Notes under the pieces: model-generated
The model's database searches: none
Told to the model about the DNA's origin: nothing
What the model saw: only the letters and a program-made list of their open reading frames with translations
From: Gammaproteobacteria bacterium
GTDB lineage: Bacteria; Pseudomonadota; Gammaproteobacteria; Competibacterales; Competibacteraceae
DNA: 6,077 nucleotides
Assembly (NCBI GenBank): GCA_003562535.1
Contig: PWUP01000365.1
Location: 1-6,077 of the forward strand
Direction of reading: 5' to 3'
Position numbers and translations under genes: made by a program
Shown: piece by piece, positions 1 to 4,926 of the stretch
Layout of the letters: each line of letters opens with the position of its first letter
Position numbering within the stretch: the first letter of the stretch is position 1

Positions 1-440
1 ACATAAAACAGTTTTCCCTGTGAGTCAGCAAAGACGACTCCAGAAAGCGCTATGTCAATATCCATTTGCTTGGTTTTTTCGGGCGTTATATCTATAAATG
101 TTGTCGTAAAAAAATTCTTTTGTCCAGAATATACATGCACGCGGTACCATTTTTGAAATGGTTCGAGGTATTGTTCAAAGGATTCATTCCCCCCATTAAG
201 CGCGACTTTTCCAAATAAGCCAATCCAGTCAAAGCTGTCTTTTTCTATACCAGGAATCGCTTCACGCACCGTTTTACCTACAATATGCTCCGCCTTGAGT
301 CCAGTGATGTGTTCAAAGGCGGGATTGACTTCGATGAAGCGATAGTCCACAGGCTTATTCTGTGCATCGACAACGATTTCATGATGGGCAAAGCCAAACG
401 GAGAGGCATTGATCATATTGTGTAAGTTGATTTGGTTCAT
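1..440 (-). CDS. PAS-domain sensory protein, N-terminal part (runs off window)
   Basis: An open frame starts with ATG at 440 and runs without a stop to the window edge, giving 146 complete codons. Residues about 8-120 read as a PAS domain: NASPFGFAHHEIV at the first strand, then VDYRFIEVNPAFEHITGL, the typical PAS core with the asparagine before the helix, then an EHIVGKTVREAIPGI stretch, and a closing strand ending FTTTFIDITPEK. A second PAS-like start (SGVVFADSQGKLFY) begins near residue 133. No membrane segment or signal peptide is visible, so this part looks cytoplasmic. Such N-terminal PAS pairs usually precede a histidine kinase or GGDEF/EAL output; the output is outside the window, so the function is not decided. 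The start has only a weak GAGA ribosome site, and a repeat hairpin ends 18 bases upstream. The sequence is visibly more AT-rich than the chemotaxis genes, so it may have a different history and is probably not in their operon. Confidence 0.85.
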   Translation of the reverse strand, partial: MNQINLHNMINASPFGFAHHEIVVDAQNKPVDYRFIEVNPAFEHITGLKAEHIVGKTVREAIPGIEKDSFDWIGLFGKVALNGGNESFEQYLEPFQKWYRVHVYSGQKNFFTTTFIDITPEKTKQMDIDIALSGVVFADSQGKLFY

Positions 441-458
441 ACTGCATCTCTGTCGTGT

Positions 459-488
459 CTCATTCCCACGCAGGAGCGTGGGAACGAG
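459..488. repeat. REP-like palindromic repeat (type A)
   Basis: The stem is TTCCCACGC (463-471) pairing perfectly with GCGTGGGAA (476-484) around an AGGA loop. After one A-C mismatch, CTC/GAG extends the stem by three pairs (459-461 with 486-488). The motif TTCCCACGC-loop-GCGTGGGAA is, from memory, a common dispersed repeat in gammaproteobacterial genomes; copy number could not be checked. It sits exactly where the AAA-ATPase-like coding sequence stops matching its family, and 18 bases before the PAS gene start. There is no T-run after it, so it is not a classical intrinsic terminator. Confidence 0.8.
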
Positions 489-612
489 TGAAAAACTGGC
501 CATGCGGTTGACTGACCAGTGTGTAAATTTCCCGAGTCTTATCGACGTACATACACTGTTCGCGGATCAGTGTCCGAAACGTCGATATGGTAGTGCTTAA
601 ACGCTTTTTCAT
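460..612 (-). pseudogene. Truncated AAA-ATPase-like / PD-(D/E)XK-associated gene, N-terminal remnant
   Basis: The frame begins with ATG at 612 and ends at TGA (462-460), giving 50 residues. Residues 1-41 match the usual N-terminus of the AAA-ATPase-like family (Pfam AAA-ATPase_like, often fused to a PDDEXK nuclease-like domain): MKK, then ISTFRTLIRE, then YVDKTREIYTLV, then GQFF. In full-length members, which are about 500 residues, this is followed directly by an SRPRRFGKS-type Walker A loop. Here the protein instead reads into the palindromic repeat at 459-488 (residues TRSHAPAWE) and stops, so the P-loop and all catalytic parts are missing. No convincing ribosome site precedes the ATG (an AGGA lies 15 bases away). 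I call it a dead 5' remnant. Members of this family are abundant accessory genes of unknown role. The family call rests on recognising the YVDKT/FF pattern by eye. Confidence 0.7.
540..587. repeat. 48-base imperfect palindrome
   Basis: TATCGACGT (540-548) is perfectly inverted as ACGTCGATA (579-587). Inside it, ACACTG (553-558) is inverted as CAGTGT (568-573), leaving a 9-base loop and an asymmetric 4/5-base interior loop. The two stems stack on nearly the same centre. The structure lies inside the AAA-ATPase-like remnant, covering the codons from about IST to VDKT, so it may simply be a coding coincidence. It could otherwise be a protein-binding site or another palindromic repeat. Confidence 0.55.
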
Positions 613-613
613 C

Positions 614-626
614 GGTATCAAATACC
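614..626. repeat. Short inverted repeat before the ATPase remnant
   Basis: GGTAT (614-618) and ATACC (622-626) form a 5-base stem around CAA. It sits between the chemoreceptor 3' relic and the ATG of the ATPase remnant, where a ribosome site would be expected. It is short enough to be chance. Confidence 0.3.
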
Positions 627-629
627 ATC

Positions 630-653
630 CTAAACCTTGAACTGCCCCACTAG
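630..653 (-). pseudogene. Relic of a chemoreceptor 3' end (LVGQFKV plus stop)
   Basis: Read on the minus strand, these 24 bases encode L-V-G-Q-F-K-V and a TAG stop, the exact C-terminus of both intact receptors in the window. They match the end of the CZB receptor (2827-2850) at 23 of 24 positions by hand count, and the end of the adjacent NIT receptor (695-718) at 20 of 24. Upstream, the similarity stops at once: the preceding bases are unrelated and lead into the palindromic repeat at 666-690. It is too short to be functional. It marks either a deleted third receptor, or the old 3' end of the NIT receptor left behind when its signalling end was replaced. Confidence 0.75.
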
Positions 654-665
654 AAGAGTAGACGA

Positions 666-690
666 GTAGGGTGGGCATTGCCCACCTGTT
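666..690. repeat. REP-like palindromic repeat (type B, copy 1)
   Basis: GGTGGGC (670-676) and GCCCACC (680-686) form a perfect 7-base stem around ATT. The flanking bases are also shared with a second copy at 2788-2812: 22 of 25 positions agree by hand alignment. It lies just after the NIT receptor stop codon. No T-run follows on the minus strand, so it could stabilise or attenuate the 3' end of the transcript but is not a textbook terminator. The GGTGGGC-NNN-GCCCACC pattern is, from memory, widely dispersed in some gammaproteobacteria. Confidence 0.8.
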
Positions 691-694
691 GCCT

Positions 695-1551
695 CTACAC
701 CTTGAACTGTCCCACCAAGTTACGCAACTGCTCGGCCAGTTGTGACAATTCTGCCGCACTGGATTGCACCTGCTCACCACCGGAACGAATCTCACTGGTG
801 GCGGACGCCATGCTGGCCAAATCTTCAGCCATGCTTCTGGACATTTGGGCGGTTTGATTGACCTGTTCGTTGGCGTCCTGAACCCCGGTGGAGGCTTGGG
901 CGATATTATTGGCCACATCGCGGGTCACCGTCGCTTGCTGTTCAATGGCCACCGCAATGCTGGCGACAATTTCGCCGACTTCCGCAATTACGCCGGTGAT
1001 TTTCTCGATGTCGCTGACCGCACCGCCCGCTGAAGTCTGGACACCCCCGATCTTGGTTTTAATGTCTTCGGTGGCTGTGGCCGTCTGTTGGGCCAGGGTT
1101 TTAATTTCATTGGCAACCACCGCAAACCCTTTGCCCGCCGCACCCGCACGCGCCGCCTCAATCGTGGCATTCAACGCCAGCAGATTAGTTTGGGACGAAA
1201 TATCGGTGATGGTTTCCGTAACCTTGCCGATTTCCTGGGCCGCTATGCCCAGTTGTTGCATCATCGCCGATACCGAAGCGGCTTGTTCCCCAGCCTGTTG
1301 ACTGATGACGCGAGCTTTATCCGAGTTGGCGGCGATTTCCCCAATCGTGGCGCTCATTTCTTCTGTGGCGCTGGCGACTGAATGCAGGTTCGTTGCAGCC
1401 TGTTCGATGCTCACCGCTACACTGGTGGTATTGGCGCTGGATTCCTCGGCCGCCGCAGCCACCGTCGAAGTCTTGCTGGACATGGTTTGGACGCCTTGGT
1501 CAGTCTGCGCACTCACTGCGGATAGTTCAGTGGCCGAGGACGCCACAGTAT
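695..1551 (-). repeat. Signalling-domain tract shared with the upstream receptor (copy 1)
   Basis: This 3' part of the NIT receptor aligns without any gap, at a constant offset of 2132 bases, to 2827-3683 in the CZB receptor. By hand count, 250 of 284 residues agree, and residues 444-537 (bases 1100-1381) are identical in protein. The strongest DNA match is 858-934, which is 77 identical bases. Another block, 1201-1380, has 5 differences in 180, including silent positions. Outside these blocks silent sites differ freely, for example 1381-1430. This patchiness fits gene conversion better than a single recent duplication. Confidence 0.85.
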
Positions 1552-2710
1552 GGGTATTCACGGCAATCTGGCTGATGATGCCGTGTAGCTTATCAACAAA
1601 CTGGTTGAAATACTGCGCCATCAGCCCGATTTCGTCACGGCTTACCACATCCAGCCGTTTGGTCAGGTCTCCTTCGCCTGCGGCAATGTCCTTGAGCATC
1701 GTGGTCATGCGCTGGATCGGCTGAGTGATGGATCGAGCGATCCACGCGATAAATAACACCAGGGTAAGAGTCAATACCACCACAATAATCGCAGTCCAAA
1801 TCAGGGATTGCCGAGCCGCATGGATTAATTCAGGAACTCGAATACCAATATACGTGACGGATTGGTCGATGATAGCAGAGATATCATCTATTTGCAGGGA
1901 TATAGCATCCCAGAACAGCCGACTATCAATACCAAAATCCCCTTCTGCTGCACGGGTAATGACTTGGTTAAAATACAGGTCAACCTGTTGAGAAGCTGAA
2001 CTTTGTTCTAATTGCTGCAAGCGTTCAGTCAACTGTGCTGGTAAAGCCAATCCACGGGATGTCATATTGGCCGTCATATTGGCATTAAGGTCTATGATGG
2101 TTTGTAACTGCTGATCGCTAAGCGGTTGATCAAGGGCTAACAGGGAGGACATATTGGCGCGTAAGCGACCGGCGTTTTCGCGTGCCGTTTCCAGAATGAC
2201 GACACTGGTCATCACTTTGCCAAAACCACGGCTGGTACGACTGTTGGCTATCGCCGACTGCAGCTCGATCAGATCGTTGACCAGCTCGCTATAGTCACGA
2301 ATATTATCCTGCACCAGTGCAGCCGAGGGTGTGGAGTAAAGCTGGCGTAATGAGTTCAAGCGTTGCGGCAGGGTTTGGGCGCGATCTACAGCCGCACGGT
2401 CTAATACCTGCTCAGTGAGCAAGTCCTGTCTCCATGCCTGTAAACGCGTATCGGTGGCGGCACGAAATTGCTGAATATCCTCAAGCGTGGTTCCGCCGGA
2501 AAGAAACAACGCCGTGCGCCCCCGTTCCCTTTGTAGCGTATCAATCAAGCCTGAGGTGGTAGTCATGAGCTTGGCGTTGTCGCCCATACTGCTCAGGACT
2601 CTAGTGTCCTTGATGATGCTGTCAATATAGATGTATATAAAACCTAAAGCGAATAATAACGGCACAAGACCTAAAATTAACAGCTTGTATTTGATGCGGA
2701 TATTTTTCAT
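695..2710 (-). CDS. Methyl-accepting chemotaxis protein with NIT sensor domain
   Basis: A 671-residue inner-membrane chemoreceptor. TM1 is about residues 10-28 and TM2 about 303-324. The region between them is helical and periplasmic and looks like a NIT domain (nitrate/nitrite-sensing type): it has the hallmark LQRERGRTALFL at 59-70 and a second-half ETARENAGRLR at 175-185. The ligand is inferred from the family only. A HAMP domain follows (about 325-377, with SITQPIQRM and GEGDLTKRL), then the signalling domain (about 388-671) with the conserved hairpin tip near 493-540, where CheA and CheW dock. The C-terminus, LVGQFKV, has no NWETF-type CheR/CheB tether. I chose ATG 2710 because MKNIRIKYK leads straight into TM1 and AAGAG lies 6 bases upstream. 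A longer frame from 2800 would translate two palindromic repeats. It lies 116 bases after the CZB receptor, probably in the same transcript. Confidence 0.95.
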   Translation of the reverse strand: MKNIRIKYKLLILGLVPLLFALGFIYIYIDSIIKDTRVLSSMGDNAKLMTTTSGLIDTLQRERGRTALFLSGGTTLEDIQQFRAATDTRLQAWRQDLLTEQVLDRAAVDRAQTLPQRLNSLRQLYSTPSAALVQDNIRDYSELVNDLIELQSAIANSRTSRGFGKVMTSVVILETARENAGRLRANMSSLLALDQPLSDQQLQTIIDLNANMTANMTSRGLALPAQLTERLQQLEQSSASQQVDLYFNQVITRAAEGDFGIDSRLFWDAISLQIDDISAIIDQSVTYIGIRVPELIHAARQSLIWTAIIVVVLTLTLVLFIAWIARSITQPIQRMTTMLKDIAAGEGDLTKRLDVVSRDEIGLMAQYFNQFVDKLHGIISQIAVNTHTVASSATELSAVSAQTDQGVQTMSSKTSTVAAAAEESSANTTSVAVSIEQAATNLHSVASATEEMSATIGEIAANSDKARVISQQAGEQAASVSAMMQQLGIAAQEIGKVTETITDISSQTNLLALNATIEAARAGAAGKGFAVVANEIKTLAQQTATATEDIKTKIGGVQTSAGGAVSDIEKITGVIAEVGEIVASIAVAIEQQATVTRDVANNIAQASTGVQDANEQVNQTAQMSRSMAEDLASMASATSEIRSGGEQVQSSAAELSQLAEQLRNLVGQFKV

Positions 2711-2716
2711 TCTATG

Positions 2717-2721
2717 CTCTT
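2717..2721 (-). promoter_or_regulatory. Ribosome binding site of the NIT receptor
   Basis: AAGAG on the minus strand, 6 bases before the ATG at 2710, within an A-rich stretch. It decides for the 2710 start over the ATG at 2800, which lies inside a palindromic repeat. Confidence 0.55.
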
Positions 2722-2752
2722 TTTTAGATTTGTAGATACGATTAGACGCGCT

Positions 2753-2775
2753 GTCGGGCACGTCCTGTGCCCGAC
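2753..2775. repeat. Palindromic repeat (type C) before the NIT receptor
   Basis: GTCGGGCAC (2753-2761) and GTGCCCGAC (2767-2775) form a perfect 9-base, GC-rich stem around GTCCT. It lies 43 bases upstream of the NIT receptor start, in the spacer between the two receptors. No T-run follows on the minus strand. It could damp read-through or protect the upstream message, giving the two receptors different levels. Its sequence differs from repeat types A and B. Confidence 0.8.
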
Positions 2776-2787
2776 CTATTATCAATG

Positions 2788-2812
2788 GTAGGATGGGCAA
2801 CGCCCACCTGTT
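2788..2812. repeat. REP-like palindromic repeat (type B, copy 2)
   Basis: This is the partner of the repeat at 666-690. TGGGC (2794-2798) pairs with GCCCA (2802-2806), with one mismatch and a further G-C pair outside, so the stem is weaker than in copy 1. It begins 15 bases after the stop of the CZB receptor, close to the distance seen after the NIT receptor. The pairing of a receptor end with a type B repeat therefore occurs twice. Confidence 0.75.
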
Positions 2813-2826
2813 CCCTGTTTTTTGCT

Positions 2827-3683
2827 CTACACCTTGAACTGCCCCACTAGGCTGCGCAACTGCTCGGCCAGTTGCGACAATTCCGCCGCGCTGGATTGCA
2901 CTTGTTCACCGCCGGAACGGACTTCGTCAGTAGCGGCATTGATACCGGCAACCTCCTCGGCAATGGTTTTGGAAACTGCTGCCGTTTGGTTGACCTGTTC
3001 GTTGGCGTCCTGAACCCCGGTGGAGGCTTGGGCGATATTATTGGCCACATCGCGGGTCACCGTCGCCTGCTCTTCGATGGCCGCGGCAATGCTGGCCACA
3101 ATTTCGCCGACTTCGGCAATTACGCTGGTGATTTTCTCAATATCGCTGATCGCACTGCCCGCTGAACTCTGTACCCCACCGATCTTGCCTTTGATGTCTT
3201 CGGTGGCCGTCGCCGTTTGTTGGGCTAGGGCTTTAATCTCATTGGCGACTACGGCAAAGCCTTTGCCTGCCGCACCCGCACGCGCCGCTTCAATCGTAGC
3301 GTTCAACGCCAGCAGATTGGTCTGGGACGAAATATCGGTGATGGTTTCCGTAACCTTGCCGATTTCCTGTGCCGCTATGCCCAGTTGCTGCATCATCGCC
3401 GATACCGAAGCGGCTTGTTCCCCAGCCTGTTGACTGATGACGCGGGCTTTATCCGAGTTGGCGGCGATTTCCCCAATCGTGGCGCTCATTTCTTCCGTGG
3501 CGCTGGCCACTGAAGATAAATTGGTTGAGGCTTGTTCCATGCTGGCGGCCACGTTCGTGGTGTTGGCGCTGGATTCCTCGGCTGCTGCGGCTACCGATGC
3601 CGCTTTGCCGGACATGCTCTCCACGCCTTGGGCCGTCTGGGCGCTGACCGCTGACAGCTCGGTGGCCGAGGAGGCTACCGTGT
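2827..3683 (-). repeat. Signalling-domain tract shared with the downstream receptor (copy 2)
   Basis: This is the counterpart of 695-1551. The 77-base identical block here is 2990-3066. The least conserved stretch is near 2890-2980, encoding the helix before RSGGEQVQSS, where 13 of 20 residues differ from the other copy. Similarity fades upstream of about 3683: the HAMP and sensor parts are unrelated. Confidence 0.85.
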
Positions 3684-4899
3684 TGGCATTGGCGCCGAGA
3701 TCGGTCATGACTTGCCGAGTGCTGTCGGACAAGGTCACCGCCGCTTGCGCTACACGGCCAATTTCATCACCGCGCTGCACATGATTCGAGTCAATGGCAG
3801 CAGTATAATCGCCCTTGGCCATAGTGGTGAGATACCCAGAGACCCAAACGAGCGGACGGGCAATACTGCGGCTGATCAGTAACCCCAGCACCAGTGCGAC
3901 CAGCACCCCAACCACGGTCGCAATCAAGGCTAAACCTTCCAGAAACGCGGCCTCCTGCCGTGCGGCGGTGACCTCAGTTTCGCTGAGGGCCATATTGATG
4001 TCCACAATCCGCTCAATATGCCCCATAATCTGCTCTTCAATCTCGCGGAGATCATTCATGGTCAGATCCCCGATCCGCTCAAACAGCTCATCCGCCCGTT
4101 CGGCTTCGGCAATCATCGTGTAAAATTCATCAAACACCTGCCTAGAAGCGACTTGCATCACGTCGGTGAACAACCGGTTGGCTTCTTGCTGATTACCGGC
4201 CGCCGTGACACGGCGAATGCCATCCACTGCCGCATGAAAGGTTTGGTGAGCGGGGCCGATCGTATCGATAGCCGATTGCAGTGTTGGGTTGTCGGTGGTG
4301 AAACGGTTCAGCCATACCCCAAAATCGCAGGCATTGGCATCGGCACCGCCTTCAAAGGCGGTGCCGTACAGCAGCAAATTAGCAACCTGCAATTCCAATT
4401 CGTAGTGATCCCCCCGAAATTGTTGCAAGTCGGCAATCAATTCATCTGGATTGAGAATGCCGATGCGGTCAAATTCCTGATGTAGCCTTACGATCTCATC
4501 GATGCTAGCTTGCCATTGGGGCAATAGGCTGACCACCCCCTGCCATTCTTGGGCTTCTTCGGCGCTTTGGGGCAGTGGCTCATAGACCGCCATGGCAGCG
4601 CGATGGTCTGCACGAGCCGCTTCAATGTCTGCGTATTGTGTTCTGCGGACTTCCAGACTGTTATACGGATTAAGCAAGGTGCGTAAATCTTCGGTAATTT
4701 CCAGCATTTGCACTTCCATTTCTAGGGTGCTTTTAACGCTGGGCAGGCGCACCTCGCCGATTTCTTCAATGGCATTTTCTAATTGTGACATGCCATAGTA
4801 ACCGTTTACCCCCAGTACCAGCACAATGGCCGCTACACAGAGAAAACCACCGACCAGCTTTTTGCCGATGCTGATGTTGTTTAAACTCATGATACTCAT
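2827..4899 (-). CDS. Methyl-accepting chemotaxis protein with periplasmic CZB-like zinc-binding domain
   Basis: A 690-residue inner-membrane chemoreceptor. TM1 is about residues 16-37 and TM2 about 322-342, with a HAMP domain about 344-396 and the signalling domain about 407-690. The periplasmic part (38-321) is helical. Its middle (about 160-245) carries the CZB pattern: His165 in HYELEL, Cys191 in CDFGVWL, and His218 and His222 in HQTFH. These are the four expected zinc ligands in the expected order. In characterised proteins CZB domains are mostly cytoplasmic and respond to zinc or hypochlorous acid; here the position between two membrane segments implies periplasmic sensing. The C-terminus, LVGQFKV, lacks an NWETF tether. 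The ATG at 4899 has AGGA 6 bases upstream and is preferred; the ATG at 4890 (MSLNNISIGKKL) resembles the usual family start but has poorer spacing. It follows the kinase gene by 27 bases, so the two are surely cotranscribed. Confidence 0.95.
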   Translation of the reverse strand: MSIMSLNNISIGKKLVGGFLCVAAIVLVLGVNGYYGMSQLENAIEEIGEVRLPSVKSTLEMEVQMLEITEDLRTLLNPYNSLEVRRTQYADIEAARADHRAAMAVYEPLPQSAEEAQEWQGVVSLLPQWQASIDEIVRLHQEFDRIGILNPDELIADLQQFRGDHYELELQVANLLLYGTAFEGGADANACDFGVWLNRFTTDNPTLQSAIDTIGPAHQTFHAAVDGIRRVTAAGNQQEANRLFTDVMQVASRQVFDEFYTMIAEAERADELFERIGDLTMNDLREIEEQIMGHIERIVDINMALSETEVTAARQEAAFLEGLALIATVVGVLVALVLGLLISRSIARPLVWVSGYLTTMAKGDYTAAIDSNHVQRGDEIGRVAQAAVTLSDSTRQVMTDLGANANTVASSATELSAVSAQTAQGVESMSGKAASVAAAAEESSANTTNVAASMEQASTNLSSVASATEEMSATIGEIAANSDKARVISQQAGEQAASVSAMMQQLGIAAQEIGKVTETITDISSQTNLLALNATIEAARAGAAGKGFAVVANEIKALAQQTATATEDIKGKIGGVQSSAGSAISDIEKITSVIAEVGEIVASIAAAIEEQATVTRDVANNIAQASTGVQDANEQVNQTAAVSKTIAEEVAGINAATDEVRSGGEQVQSSAAELSQLAEQLRSLVGQFKV
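4341..4366. repeat. Strong inverted repeat inside the CZB-coding region
   Basis: CGGCACCGCC (4341-4350) and GGCGGTGCCG (4357-4366) form a perfect 10-base stem around TTCAAA. It encodes the residues G-T-A-F-E-G-G-A, a loop between CZB helices just before the zinc ligand Cys191. The reading frame is intact through it. It may be a palindromic element absorbed into the gene, or a chance result of GC-rich glycine/alanine codons. Confidence 0.6.
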
Positions 4900-4905
4900 T
4901 AATCG

Positions 4906-4909
4906 TCCT
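4906..4909 (-). promoter_or_regulatory. Ribosome binding site of the CZB receptor
   Basis: AGGA on the minus strand with 6 bases to the ATG at 4899 and 15 to the in-frame ATG at 4890. The spacing favours the 4899 start. Confidence 0.65.
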
Positions 4910-4926
4910 GTTTTAACAGTAAAGGG

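Noticed and set aside
666..690. Intrinsic terminator of the NIT receptor gene
   Set aside because: A stable stem exists but no T-run follows on the minus strand, and the same element recurs elsewhere, so a repeat is the better call.
459..690. CRISPR array formed by the palindromic repeats
   Set aside because: The repeats differ in sequence and are not regularly spaced, and no cas gene is present.
613..918. Longer frame upstream of the AAA-ATPase-like remnant, from an ATG at 918
   Set aside because: This part is an out-of-frame shadow of the NIT receptor gene; only the section from 612 down resembles a protein family.
764..1724. Several plus-strand open frames across the NIT receptor (and equivalent ones at 2872-4123)
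   Set aside because: They are antisense to strongly conserved signalling-domain codons and recur at matching places in both receptors only because the DNA is duplicated.
2055..2165. Repeated CATATTGGC bases in the NIT receptor as a possible repeat array
   Set aside because: Only three copies, two adjacent and one about 80 bases away, each in codons for Ala-Asn-Met within helices; not an array.
2711..2800. Thirty-codon N-terminal extension of the NIT receptor from an ATG at 2800
   Set aside because: It translates both palindromic repeats, has no ribosome site, and puts charged residues ahead of an otherwise normal MKNIRIKYK membrane start at 2710.
2711..2826. Sigma-70 promoter between the receptors (TGATAAT-like box near 2780)
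   Set aside because: No -35 box at acceptable spacing could be found by eye.
4018..4485. A 155-codon plus-strand frame opposite the CZB receptor
   Set aside because: Antisense to a clear coding region, with no recognisable motif or ribosome site.
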